This document shows, in pieces, positions 26,705 to 35,437 of a stretch of DNA of 64,000 bases. The DNA lies in contig JBJKSO010000115.1 in assembly GCA_046703825.1 (NCBI GenBank), forward strand, positions 1 through 64,000, in the 5' to 3' direction. The first letter of the stretch is position 1. Every line of letters starts with the position of its first letter. The notes beneath the pieces were generated by a model that saw nothing but the letters and a program-made list of their open reading frames with translations, searched no databases and was not told where the DNA came from. Position numbers and translations under genes: made by a program. The stretch is from JBJKSO01 sp046703825. GTDB lineage: Bacteria; Chloroflexota; Dormibacteria; Aeolococcales; Bog-877.

Positions 26705-27486
26705 CCGCCCGGGAGCTGGTGCTCGGCCACCTCTACCCGGCGGAGATGAACCTCTACGGCGACCGAGGCAACGTGATCAGCCTGGTGCGCCGGGCAACCC
26801 GCCGGGGACTCCAGCTACGGGTGGTGGAGATCGGCCTCGGGGCCGGCCCGGCGGCGCTGATCGAGCAATGCGACGGCTTCTTCTTCGGCGGTGGTCAAGA
26901 TCTCGACCAGAGCCAGGTGTCCGAGGATCTGCTGGCGCACAAGGCGGATCCCCTGCGGCGGGCCGTGACCCTGGAGGCTCCCCTGATAGCGGTGTGCGGC
27001 GGCTACCAGCTGCTGGGCGCCTACTACACGACCGCACTGGGTGAGCGCATCCGCGGGCTGGGCTTGCTTCCCCTGCACACCGAGGCGGGCAGGGACCGCT
27101 TGGTGGGCAACGCCGTGGTCCGGGCCGATCCCGGGCTGGGAATCTCCCCGGAACTGCTGGTCGGCTTCGAGAACCACAGCGGCAAGACCTTCCTCGACCC
27201 TGGGCTCAAGCCCCTGGGTCAAGTGGTCCAGGGGCGCGGCAATGACGGGCGAAGCGGGGGCGAGGGTGCATGGCGGGGCTCGGTGGTCGGTACTTACCTG
27301 CATGGCCCGCTGCTGCCCAAGAACCCGGCTATGGCGGATTGGTGGCTGCGCTTGGCGCTGTTGCGCCGCGGGGCCGAGGCTGACTTGGAGCCCTTGGACG
27401 ACCACCTGGAGCAGGCCGCCCGGACCGAGGCCATGGCGTTGGCGCGCAGCTCCCCGCGCCGGCTGCGGCTGCTGGGTCGCCGCTAG
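26701..27486 (+). CDS. gatD: lipid II isoglutaminyl synthase, glutaminase subunit GatD
   Basis: 261 residues, class I glutamine amidotransferase. HLYPAEMNLYGDRGN opens the protein, FFGGGQDLDQ follows, the nucleophile elbow is AVCGGYQLLG with the catalytic Cys, and the His lies in GTYLHGPLLPKNP. It supplies ammonia to MurT. ATGA-coupled to murT; convergent with a lipoprotein gene whose stop overlaps by 4 nt. Confidence 0.96.
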   Translation: MTARELVLGHLYPAEMNLYGDRGNVISLVRRATRRGLQLRVVEIGLGAGPAALIEQCDGFFFGGGQDLDQSQVSEDLLAHKADPLRRAVTLEAPLIAVCGGYQLLGAYYTTALGERIRGLGLLPLHTEAGRDRLVGNAVVRADPGLGISPELLVGFENHSGKTFLDPGLKPLGQVVQGRGNDGRSGGEGAWRGSVVGTYLHGPLLPKNPAMADWWLRLALLRRGAEADLEPLDDHLEQAARTEAMALARSSPRRLRLLGRR

Positions 27487-28382
27487 GACGCGAGGCTCGG
27501 CGGCAGCCCCGGCAGCGGCGATCCCGGCGCCTGGATGTTGTAGTCGGCGCCGTAATCCGATAACCCAACCTTGAGATTCATGGTCAGCGCCACCTGGCCA
27601 CCCGCCGTGCCCGAGAACTGGCTCGGATCCAGCAGGCCCAGCGGGCCAAGCTGGACGGTCAGGGAGCCGGTCTCGTTCACCTGCACCGGCCGATCGGTGC
27701 TGGGGTCAACGTAGGCGTCGACGGTCTCAGTCCCGAACTGCAGCAACGAGCTCAGCCCACCAAGCTGGCTGCCTCCCCCGCTCGAGCCGACCAGGCCACC
27801 GAGCAGGTTGTGCAGGGAGGTGCCGGCGACCTGGGCCTGCAGGTGGTCGACCGTCTGCCCATTGAGCGTGGTCGTGCCCAGGTTCTGAACCTTGGTGGAG
27901 GAGCTGAGTCCGGAGAGCCATTTCTTGAACGTGGTTACAAACGACCCAGCGCCCGGTGCCAGGGAGGGCGAAGCCATCTTCGAGCTCAGTGGGCCGTACC
28001 AACTGCCGGAACCGACCCGAAGGTAGGTCTGGCCGTTGGCGACCACGGCTGAGACCTGGTAAGGCAACAGCGGACTGGCGGTGTAGGTGGCCTCGGCGTT
28101 CTGGCGATTCTCGACGCGCGCTGATCCCGTGAGCGTCGTCTGCCCCAGCTGCCTCAGCGCCTGCAGCTCGGCCTGCGTGAGGCCAGTGGCCGACGAGTCG
28201 TTGACGGAGACGCTCCCCGAGAAGCTCACGGCCACCGAGGTCGCGAGGGCGCTGTTGCTGGCTCTCAGCAGAAGGCTCGAGGTGTGGGCGTGGTGACTCG
28301 CCGGCGCCGGGCCGCAACCCGCCAGTAGCAAGATTGCGATGGCCCCTGCGGCGGGCACGCCTCTTGTGATCCAAGGCACCAC
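27483..28382 (-). CDS. LprG/LppX-like lipoprotein
   Basis: About 299 residues from GTG 28382. Signal peptide with lipobox LLLAGC, then a Ser/Thr/Gly-rich beta domain resembling the LppX_LprAFG family: SFSGSVSV, YQVSAVVANGQTYLRVGSGSWYG, DAYVDPSTDRPVQVNETGSL. In mycobacteria such proteins carry lipids or lipoglycans to the cell surface; the ligand here is unknown. A TACGAT box 6 nt upstream supports the GTG; TTG 28400 is an earlier alternative. Confidence 0.75.
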   Translation of the reverse strand: MVPWITRGVPAAGAIAILLLAGCGPAPASHHAHTSSLLLRASNSALATSVAVSFSGSVSVNDSSATGLTQAELQALRQLGQTTLTGSARVENRQNAEATYTASPLLPYQVSAVVANGQTYLRVGSGSWYGPLSSKMASPSLAPGAGSFVTTFKKWLSGLSSSTKVQNLGTTTLNGQTVDHLQAQVAGTSLHNLLGGLVGSSGGGSQLGGLSSLLQFGTETVDAYVDPSTDRPVQVNETGSLTVQLGPLGLLDPSQFSGTAGGQVALTMNLKVGLSDYGADYNIQAPGSPLPGLPPSLAS

Positions 28383-28388
28383 CGCGGC

Positions 28389-28394
28389 ATCGTA
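28389..28394 (-). promoter_or_regulatory. -10 box of leaderless lipoprotein promoter
   Basis: On the minus strand TACGAT lies 6 nt before GTG 28382. Confidence 0.5.
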
Positions 28395-28475
28395 AGCCAA
28401 ATCACAGCTGGTGCCGCCTCTGCCACCGCGCCGTTACGGATTCCCCGGCCCCAACTGACCCCCAGGCGCAGGTGC

Positions 28476-28481
28476 TAGCGT
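28476..28481 (+). promoter_or_regulatory. -10 box of leaderless ppk promoter
   Basis: TAGCGT stands 8 nt before ATG 28490 and overlaps the alternative GTG start region, favouring the ATG. Confidence 0.45.
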
Positions 28482-28489
28482 TCGAAGAG

Positions 28490-30667
28490 ATGGGAAAGGT
28501 TAAGCCGCGCCGCGCCGCCCGCAACGGCCGAGCCGCCTCCACGGCACTGCCGCCCAGGACCCCAGCCGGTAACGGGAGCTGGGAACGGCAGCTGCGGGAC
28601 CCAACCAACTACATCAATCGCGAGCTGAGCTGGCTTGACTTCAACCTGCGCGTGCTGGCGGAAGCTCGCGACGCCCGCGTGCCCCTGCTGGAGCGGCTGC
28701 GCTTCCTGGCGATCACCTCCAACAACCTGGACGAGTTCTACATGATCCGGGTGGCCGCTCTGAAGCGACAGCTCGCCGAGCGGGTCCAGGCCACCCATGC
28801 CGACGCCATGCCTCCCAGCGAGCAGCTCTGCGAGATCAACCGGCGGGTGAAGCAGTTCACGGCCGAGCAGACCACCTGCTTGGAGCAGGAGCTGTTGCCG
28901 CAGCTGCGGGAGTCCGGGATCGTCCTGGCCCTGCACGGCGAGCCGCTGGGCGAGGAGGAGCAGGCGCGCTGTGACCGATTCTTCAGCGAGCAGGTCTACC
29001 CGCTGCTCACGCCACTGGCGATCGACCCGGCACACCCCTTCCCCTATCTCAGCAACCTCTCACTCTCGATCGCGGTGCTGCTGGGTGAGACCGCCGAGGA
29101 GCCGGCGGAGGACCACCGGGTGGCCCGGATCAAGGTCCCTCCCACCCTGCCACGCTTCTTCAAGGCGGGCCAGACCGGCCCCTTCGTCCCAGTGGAGCGG
29201 ATCATCGCCGAGCGCCTGGGCCGGTTGTTCCCGGGCATGGCGGTGCTGGCACACGGGACCTTCCGCGTGACCCGGGACGCTGACTATGTCGTCGACGAGG
29301 ACGACCGCAACCTGCTCTCCGCCATCGAAGAGGAACTGCGCGAGCGCCGGTTTGGCGCGGTCGTCCGGGCGGAGGTCGCCCCCGATCTCCCCGATGAGAT
29401 CGTGGGGATGCTGGAGGCGGAACTGGGAGTGGGGGCCGACGACATCCAGCGCATCGAGGCCCCTCTGGACCTGACCGGCCTGTTCACAGTCATCTCGGCC
29501 CTGGAGCGTCCGGACCTCACTTACCCTCAGTTCAGCGGGACCACCCCTCCCCGCCTGCTCCCCCTCCAGGATCAAGAGCTGGACTTCTTCGCGATCCTGA
29601 GGCGCGGCGACGTCTTGGTCCACCACCCCTACGACTCCTTCGCGGCCACGACCGAGCGCTTTATCGAGCAGGCGTCCCGCGACCCGCGGGTGGTCGCCAT
29701 CAAGCAAACGCTGTACCGAACCAGCGGTGACACCCCGGTCGTCGACGCGCTCACCCGAGCGTCCGAGGACGGCAAGCAGGTGGTGGTTCTGGTCGAGATC
29801 AAGGCACGCTTCGACGAGCAGAACAACATCCGCTGGGCCCGCCAGCTGGAGCAGGTGGGCGCCCACGTCGCCTACGGGGTGCCCGGGCTCAAGACCCACG
29901 CCAAGCTGGTGCTGGTGGTCCGTCAAGAGGAGGGCGGCGTGCGCTACTACGCGCACATCGGCACCGGCAACTACAACGCCGTCACCGCCCGCCTCTACAC
30001 CGACTTCGGCATGCTGACCGCGCGGCCCGAGCTCACCGCCGAGCTGGCCGACCTCTTCAACTACCTCACCGGCTACTCGCGCAAGCGCAACTACGGCAGC
30101 CTCTGGGTCGCCCCCATCAACGAAGTGGAGCGCTTCGAGAGCCTGATGGAGCGCGAGCTCGAACATCTGCGCCGGGGGAGGCCGGCGGGGGTGCTGGTCA
30201 AGGTGAACGCCATCTCGGACGAGCGCGCAATCCGCGCGATCTATCGGGCCAGTTCGCAGGGCCTCCCGATCCGTCTCTTGGTCCGCGGGATCTGCGCGCT
30301 GCGCCCGGGGCTGCCCGGGCTCAGCGACACGGTGCAGGTGCGCAGCATCATCGGCCGCTTCCTCGAGCACGGCCGCGCCTTCATGTTCGAAAATGGCGGC
30401 TCCCCCGAGGTGTACATGGGCTCCTCCGACCTCATGGGGCGCAACCTCTATCGGCGGGTGGAGCTGGTGACCCCGGTGCTGGACGCCACGGCAAGACAGG
30501 AGATCAAGGAGGTGCTGGAGCTGATGTGGGCCGACCGCCGCCAGAGCTGGTCGCTCCTCCCTCAGGGGCGCTGGACCAGGGTGGACCCCGGCTCGAGCGC
30601 GCCGGGAGTCCAAGAGCGGCTCATCGCCCGTGCCAAGGAGCGCCCCTTGATCGGGTCGGGCCACTAG
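28490..30667 (+). CDS. ppk1: polyphosphate kinase 1
   Basis: About 725 residues. The N-terminal basic tail leads into the PPK N domain (INRELSWLDFNLRVLAEA), then phospholipase D-like catalytic halves: IKQTLYRTSGDTPVVDAL, GLKTHAKLVLVVR and the phospho-His segment YYAHIGTGNYN (His at about residue 489), and MGSSDLMGRNLYRRVE near the end. It makes polyphosphate from ATP at the membrane. It heads a three-gene set with a PPOX protein (1 bp gap) and rpiA. GTG 28472 is a possible earlier start. Confidence 0.96.
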   Translation: MGKVKPRRAARNGRAASTALPPRTPAGNGSWERQLRDPTNYINRELSWLDFNLRVLAEARDARVPLLERLRFLAITSNNLDEFYMIRVAALKRQLAERVQATHADAMPPSEQLCEINRRVKQFTAEQTTCLEQELLPQLRESGIVLALHGEPLGEEEQARCDRFFSEQVYPLLTPLAIDPAHPFPYLSNLSLSIAVLLGETAEEPAEDHRVARIKVPPTLPRFFKAGQTGPFVPVERIIAERLGRLFPGMAVLAHGTFRVTRDADYVVDEDDRNLLSAIEEELRERRFGAVVRAEVAPDLPDEIVGMLEAELGVGADDIQRIEAPLDLTGLFTVISALERPDLTYPQFSGTTPPRLLPLQDQELDFFAILRRGDVLVHHPYDSFAATTERFIEQASRDPRVVAIKQTLYRTSGDTPVVDALTRASEDGKQVVVLVEIKARFDEQNNIRWARQLEQVGAHVAYGVPGLKTHAKLVLVVRQEEGGVRYYAHIGTGNYNAVTARLYTDFGMLTARPELTAELADLFNYLTGYSRKRNYGSLWVAPINEVERFESLMERELEHLRRGRPAGVLVKVNAISDERAIRAIYRASSQGLPIRLLVRGICALRPGLPGLSDTVQVRSIIGRFLEHGRAFMFENGGSPEVYMGSSDLMGRNLYRRVELVTPVLDATARQEIKEVLELMWADRRQSWSLLPQGRWTRVDPGSSAPGVQERLIARAKERPLIGSGH

Positions 30668-30668
30668 C

Positions 30669-31079
30669 GTGCTGGCCGAGGCAGCGCTCGACTTCGTAGC
30701 CCAGAACCACCGCGGCGTGCTCGCCACCTACCGCCGCGACGGCGGTGCGCAGATGTCGCCGATCCTGGTCGCCCCCGGTCATGACGGCAGCCTGCTGGTC
30801 AGCACCCGGGAGGCGGCGGTCAAGACCGCCAACCTCCGCCGGAACCCGCGCTACGATCTGCTGGCCTTCTCCGATCAATTTTTCGGACCCTGGATCAGCG
30901 TCACCGGCACCGCCGAAGTGATCTCTCAGCCCGAGGCGATGAGCTGGCTCGAGGAGTACTACCGCGCCGCCGTGGGTGAGCACCCGGACTGGGCGGACTA
31001 CCGTCGCGCCATGGAGCGAGAGCGGCGGGTGGTGCTGCACCTGGACATCGGCTCGGTGGGCCCGGACCGACAAGGCTAG
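30669..31079 (+). CDS. PPOX-class (F420/FMN split-barrel) oxidoreductase
   Basis: 136 residues with the pyridoxamine-phosphate oxidase-like split barrel: FVAQNHRGVLATYRRDGGAQMSPILV, VSTREAAVKTANLRRNPRYDLLAF and WISVTGTAEVI. The pattern matches the F420-dependent PPOX subfamily common in actinobacteria more than PdxH. Substrate unknown. GTG start one base after ppk; rpiA begins 2 bp downstream, so all three are one unit. Confidence 0.82.
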   Translation: MLAEAALDFVAQNHRGVLATYRRDGGAQMSPILVAPGHDGSLLVSTREAAVKTANLRRNPRYDLLAFSDQFFGPWISVTGTAEVISQPEAMSWLEEYYRAAVGEHPDWADYRRAMERERRVVLHLDIGSVGPDRQG

Positions 31080-31081
31080 GC

Positions 31082-31798
31082 TTGCCCGAGGACTTCGCCG
31101 CCGCCTCCACCCGGGTGGGAGAGTACGCGGCAGCGCTGATCCGGCCCGGGATGCGGCTCGGGCTGGGCACCGGCCGCACCGCCACCGCGTTTTTGGAGGC
31201 GCTCGCGCCAAGACTGCGGGCGGGCCTGGCGGTGCAGGCCCTCTGCACTTCCGAGGCGACGGCGGAGCGCGCCCGCAGGATGGGCATCGGGCTGCTGGAT
31301 TCCAGCGTGCCCGAGCTGGACCTGGACGTGGACGGAACCGACGAACTGGACTCCGAGCTCAATCTGCTCAAGGGACGCGGGGGCGCCCTGGTGCGGGAGA
31401 AGATGGTTGCCAGCCGCAGCCGCCGCCTTTGGGTGCTCGGCCAGGAGAGCAAGGTGGTAGCCCGCCTGGGCTCCACTCACGACCTCCCGGTCGAGGTGAC
31501 CAAGTTCGACTGGCGCGGTACCCAGGCGACGCTGGAGCGTCTGCTGCCGTGCCGGGTACGCCTGCGCGGCGGCGAGGCCGCCTTCGTGACTGACAACGGC
31601 AACTACCTGCTCGACCTCAACTTCGAAGTGGCGCCGACCGGGCTCGAACGGGTGGCTGAAGTGCTGCAGGCCGTGCCTGGGGTATTGGGGCACGGCCTCT
31701 TCCTGGGGCTGGCCACCGCTGCTCTGCTGTCGGACGGCGAGCACGTGCGCGTGCTCGGCGACTTGGAGGCGAGGCGCCCGATCCTGCCTAGATCGTGA
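31082..31798 (+). CDS. rpiA: ribose-5-phosphate isomerase A
   Basis: 238 residues; interconverts ribulose and ribose 5-phosphate. Motifs: LGLGTGRTATAFLEAL (usual GTGST-type loop with Arg), DLDVDGTDELDSELNLLKGRGGALVREKMV and VTDNGNYLLDL. TTG start. Its 3' end overlaps a convergent membrane protein gene by 11 bp. Confidence 0.94.
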   Translation: MPEDFAAASTRVGEYAAALIRPGMRLGLGTGRTATAFLEALAPRLRAGLAVQALCTSEATAERARRMGIGLLDSSVPELDLDVDGTDELDSELNLLKGRGGALVREKMVASRSRRLWVLGQESKVVARLGSTHDLPVEVTKFDWRGTQATLERLLPCRVRLRGGEAAFVTDNGNYLLDLNFEVAPTGLERVAEVLQAVPGVLGHGLFLGLATAALLSDGEHVRVLGDLEARRPILPRS

Positions 31799-32306
31799 TC
31801 CCCCGCTGGCGCCGGTTGAGGATCGTACTCAGGCCCAGGGGGACCACCAGACCCAGAAATGCGGTGATCACGGCAATGCCGTTGGGCAGGTCCTTCGGCT
31901 TTTCCATCCCCACATAGGAGAAGAGCGCCGCCAGCACTGCGGTGATGAGGACCACCGCCGTCGCCGCCAGCACCACCCAGCGAAAGTTCTCCGGCAGGCT
32001 GACCACCAGGTCGGGCCAGCGGCTGCGCACGTACCGGTAGACGTTTACCGCCGCGATCCCGTTGAGGATGCAGGCGCTGATGAAGGCGCTGATCGCCACG
32101 CCGAGGCGAAAGGCGGCCAGTTGGGAGATGACCCAGGCCGAGAAGTTGACCACCAGCAGGCCGATGGGAGTGGCCAGCCCGATGGCCGGCAGGATACAGG
32201 CCCGCCAGTCCTGGGGAAATGGGATGAACAGACCGTTTGGGCTGACCCCCTCCGCGCTCCGCCGCAGCCGGCTGACCTGCTCCGGACTGGTACCTTGAGA
32301 TCGCAA
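31788..32306 (-). CDS. hypothetical membrane protein
   Basis: About 172 residues from TTG 32306, which has GAGGG seven nt upstream; ATG 32405 would overlap the divergent protease gene by 26 bp and seems less likely. Four hydrophobic stretches are visible: LPAIGLATPIGLLVVNFSAW, a second around LGVAISAFISACILNGIA, WVVLAATAVVLITAVLAALF and GIAVITAFLGLVVPLGL, with a basic C-terminus. No family motif recognised. Confidence 0.6.
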   Translation of the reverse strand: MRSQGTSPEQVSRLRRSAEGVSPNGLFIPFPQDWRACILPAIGLATPIGLLVVNFSAWVISQLAAFRLGVAISAFISACILNGIAAVNVYRYVRSRWPDLVVSLPENFRWVVLAATAVVLITAVLAALFSYVGMEKPKDLPNGIAVITAFLGLVVPLGLSTILNRRQRGITI

Positions 32307-32379
32307 CCGTCTGCCCTCGCGCTTCCCCGCTGGGAGGTGTCCGCCGGAGTTCGATTGTTCGATTGATGGTACGCGGCGG

Positions 32380-33558
32380 GTGAACCTGCTCGACCTGGTC
32401 ATCATCCTCGTCCTGCTCTACGAGGCCGTGGTCGGTTACCGGCGAGGGCTGAGCTACTCGCTGCTGAGCGTGGCTGGGGTACTGCTCGGGATCGTGGCCG
32501 GTTCCTGGCTGGCGACCCTGATCCCGACCGCCGTCACCACCATGCCGCTGGCGGTCCGCTCGGGGCTGGCTGCGGTGCTGATCCTGATCATGGCCTGGAT
32601 CGGTCACGCCCTCGGCGCCCGCGCGGGGGTGCGGGCCCGGCTGGGCGCGCTCAGGATCCACCTGGGCGTCTTCGACTCCTTGGGCGGATTGACCTGGGGT
32701 CTGCTGGCGGTCCTGGCGGCGGTGTGGTACCTGGGTTCGGTGCTGGCCGCCGGACCCTGGCCCGCGCTGGCAGCGAGCATCCGCGGCTCTACCATCGTCT
32801 CGGCGCTGAGATCCGACTTCCCTCAGGCGCCGGTCTGGTTTGGCTCCCTCCAGAGGTTGTTCGCCGAGGTGCCCTTCCCGCCGACCTTCGTGGGCATCGT
32901 CCCCCTGCTGCCCGCGGGGGTGCCGCCGGCGGCAACGGTGGCCGGCAATCCGGCGATCAACGCCGCCGCCCGGGAAACGGTCAAGGTGGTCAGCGCGGGC
33001 TGCGGCGGCTTGATCGAGGGAAGTGGCTTCCCGGTGGCCCCCGACGTCATCCTCACCAACGCCCACGTGGTCGCGGGCGGGCATGACACCCAGGTGCTGG
33101 TTCCCGGTGCCGGCGGCCCGCTCGCGGCCACGGTGGTCTTCTTCGACCCCGAGCGAGACCTGGCGCTGCTGCACGTGCCCGGGCTCGGGCTCACCCCGCT
33201 CTCGTTCTCGGGTACCGTCCAGCGCGGGACGGGTGGGGCGGTGATCGGGTACCCCGGCGGCGGCCCCGAGCGAATCGTCCCGGCCGCCGTGGATGCGGTG
33301 CTGAACGCCCAGGGCGCCAACATCTATTCCCAGGGAACGGTCAACCGGCAGATCTACGTGATCGAGGCCAACGTCCAGCCGGGCAACTCGGGCGGCCCTC
33401 TGCTGAACCTCAAAGGGCGGGTGCTGGGGGTCGTCTATGCCAAGTCGCTGGAGGTCACCAACCAGGCCTACGCGCTCACCAGCGGGGAGGTGCGCCAGGA
33501 CGTGAGCCGAGGGCGGCAAGACACCGCCCCGGTTTCCACCCAAGCCTGTGCGGCTTAG
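32380..33558 (+). CDS. MarP-like membrane serine protease (CvpA + trypsin-like)
   Basis: 392 residues. An N-terminal CvpA-like membrane domain of about four helices (LLDLVIILVLLYEAVVGYRRG) is followed by a chymotrypsin-fold protease with triad His229 (LTNAHVV), Asp260 (ERDLALLH) and Ser337 (QPGNSGGPLL). This arrangement is that of mycobacterial MarP, a periplasmic protease for acid and oxidative stress. GTG start. A marR-type gene begins about 40 bp downstream. Confidence 0.9.
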   Translation: MNLLDLVIILVLLYEAVVGYRRGLSYSLLSVAGVLLGIVAGSWLATLIPTAVTTMPLAVRSGLAAVLILIMAWIGHALGARAGVRARLGALRIHLGVFDSLGGLTWGLLAVLAAVWYLGSVLAAGPWPALAASIRGSTIVSALRSDFPQAPVWFGSLQRLFAEVPFPPTFVGIVPLLPAGVPPAATVAGNPAINAAARETVKVVSAGCGGLIEGSGFPVAPDVILTNAHVVAGGHDTQVLVPGAGGPLAATVVFFDPERDLALLHVPGLGLTPLSFSGTVQRGTGGAVIGYPGGGPERIVPAAVDAVLNAQGANIYSQGTVNRQIYVIEANVQPGNSGGPLLNLKGRVLGVVYAKSLEVTNQAYALTSGEVRQDVSRGRQDTAPVSTQACAA

Positions 33559-33562
33559 AGGT

Positions 33563-33593
33563 TTGATTAGGCAACCTACTTAGGTAAACTAAG
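33563..33593 (+). promoter_or_regulatory. marR promoter and palindromic operator candidate
   Basis: TTGATT (33563) and TAAACT (33585) form a -35/-10 pair with 16 bp spacing, the latter 6 nt before GTG 33597. A perfect inverted repeat CTTAG-GTAAA-CTAAG (33579-33593) covers the -10 box, where a MarR repressor would block its own leaderless promoter. Confidence 0.5.
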
Positions 33594-33596
33594 CAC

Positions 33597-34037
33597 GTGC
33601 CCGTCGCCTCCCCTTCGCTGGCCGGACTGTCCAGCCGTCTGCCCGCCCTGCTCAACCGCCTGGGCCGCCGCCTGCGTCAGGCCGCGGATGAACTTTCGTT
33701 GCCGCCGGGGCACTTCGCGGTGCTGCTCTACCTTGCCGAGCACCCCGTGGCCACGGTGACCGAGCTGGCTCTCCACGAGGGAGTGCGGCTTCCCTCGATG
33801 ACCGAGGTGCTGAAAGAGATGGAGCGGGACGGGCTCGTCGCCAAGCAGGCGTCGCCGGACGATCGCCGTCGCCAGCTGGTCAGCGTGACCAAGGCCGGGG
33901 CGCGCGCCACCGAGGCGGCGCGCCAAGCGCGCTCGGTCTGGCTGGAGGCGCGGCTGGCCCACCTGACCGCAGCCGAGGTGCGCTCCCTGGAGCGCGCCCT
34001 GCCAGCGTTGGAACACCTGGTCGGCAACCCCCGCTGA
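33597..34037 (+). CDS. MarR family transcriptional regulator
   Basis: 146 residues with the MarR winged helix: LPPGHFAVLLYLAEHPVATVTELALHEGVRLPSMTEVLKEMERDGLVAKQASPDDRRRQLVSVT. GTG start. It lies 2 bp before an MFS transporter, which it probably regulates; a palindrome over its own -10 box suggests autoregulation. Ligand unknown. Confidence 0.9.
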   Translation: MPVASPSLAGLSSRLPALLNRLGRRLRQAADELSLPPGHFAVLLYLAEHPVATVTELALHEGVRLPSMTEVLKEMERDGLVAKQASPDDRRRQLVSVTKAGARATEAARQARSVWLEARLAHLTAAEVRSLERALPALEHLVGNPR

Positions 34038-34039
34038 CA

Positions 34040-35437
34040 GTGTCGCCAAGAGGGATCACCGGCCGGACCTTTCAAGCCCTCAGCACCCGCAACTACCGCC
34101 TGTTCTTCTTCGGCCAGCTGGTGTCGGTGACGGGCAGTTGGCTGCAGAGCACGGCCCAGGCGTGGCTGATCCTGGAGCTCACCCACTCCACTCTGATGCT
34201 GGGTCTCCTGGTCACGGCCCAGTTTCTGCCCAACCTGCTCTTGCAGCCCCTGGGCGGCCTGGTCGCCGATCGGCTACCCAAGCGCCGGACCCTTATCGCA
34301 ACCCAGAGCAGCTTTGCCTTGGTGGCGGCCGCCTTGGGCATCAGCGAGGGCCTCCACATCGCCACCGCGCCGGAGGTGTTCGGGGTGGTGGTGCTGTTCG
34401 GGCTGATCAATGTGGTGGACGGTCCCACCCGCCAGGCCTTCGTGACCGAGATGGTGGGGTCGACCCAGCTGCCGAACGCGGTGGCGCTGAACTCGATGGT
34501 CTTCAACGGCGCCCGGGTGGTCGGACCCGCGGTCGCCGGGCTGCTGATCGCCACGGTTGGCACCGACGTCTGCTTCGACCTCAACGCCGTCTCCTACCTG
34601 GCAGTGATCGGCGGGCTGGCCCTGATGGATTCCGGCCGCCTTTACCTGGCGGCCCGGCGTGCCACCGGCGCAGGCGCCTGGGGGCAGATCCGAGAGGGCG
34701 TCGCCTTCGCCCGGCGCACCCGGGAGGTGGCGCTGGTGATCGCCCTGATGGCGGTCGTCGGCACCTTCTCCTTCAACCTCAGCGTCATGATCCCGGCGAT
34801 GGCCCGGAACGGGCTCCACGCCGGGGCGACCGGGTTCGGACTTCTCAGCACTTCGCTCGGGATCGGAGCGCTTTTGGGAGCCCTGGGCGTGGCCTATGCC
34901 AGCCGGGCCTCGGTGCCGGCGCTGCTGGCCGGCTGCGCCACTTTCGGAGCCTTCATGGTGCTGGCCTCGCGCGCCGGGTCGCTCGGAGAGGCGATGGTGC
35001 TACTGGCGGTGGCCGGAGCCGGAATGATCGTCTACTCCTCGATGTCGAACAGCGTCATTCAGCTCTTCACGCCCGGGGAGCTCCGGGGCCGGGTGATGGC
35101 TCTCTACCTCTGGGTGTTCATGGGCTCCACACCCATCGGCAGCCCCCTGGCCGGCCTGGTGGAGCAGGATTGGGGCAGCCGGGCGACCCTGGCGCTGGCC
35201 GGAAGCTTCGCGCTACTGACCGCCGCCGTCGGGGCCGTCTACTGGCGCCGGAGCCGGCGCGCCAAGGTGACCCAGGGCCGAGCCACCCGCCGAGTGGTAG
35301 CCGCCGTCGACGTGGACGATCTCCCCGGTCGTGGCCGGGAAGTAGTCCGAGAGCAGGGCCACGACGGCCTTGCCGACCGGGGAGGAGTCCCGGGGATCCC
35401 AGCCCAGCGGGGCGCGGTCGGAGAAGGCCTGGGGTAG
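34040..35437 (+). CDS. MFS transporter (enterobactin/drug exporter type)
   Basis: 465 residues. About 12 hydrophobic helices; motif A-like GGLVADRLPKRRTL after helix 2, LNSMVFNGARVVGPAVAGLL typical of the MFS_3 exporter family. The last helix ends near residue 405 (YWRRSRRAK). The frame then runs on for about 60 residues that are antisense to the fabI-like gene and look non-native, giving a 225 bp convergent overlap. GTG start. Probably a drug or siderophore exporter controlled by the MarR protein. Confidence 0.88.
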   Translation: MSPRGITGRTFQALSTRNYRLFFFGQLVSVTGSWLQSTAQAWLILELTHSTLMLGLLVTAQFLPNLLLQPLGGLVADRLPKRRTLIATQSSFALVAAALGISEGLHIATAPEVFGVVVLFGLINVVDGPTRQAFVTEMVGSTQLPNAVALNSMVFNGARVVGPAVAGLLIATVGTDVCFDLNAVSYLAVIGGLALMDSGRLYLAARRATGAGAWGQIREGVAFARRTREVALVIALMAVVGTFSFNLSVMIPAMARNGLHAGATGFGLLSTSLGIGALLGALGVAYASRASVPALLAGCATFGAFMVLASRAGSLGEAMVLLAVAGAGMIVYSSMSNSVIQLFTPGELRGRVMALYLWVFMGSTPIGSPLAGLVEQDWGSRATLALAGSFALLTAAVGAVYWRRSRRAKVTQGRATRRVVAAVDVDDLPGRGREVVREQGHDGLADRGGVPGIPAQRGAVGEGLG

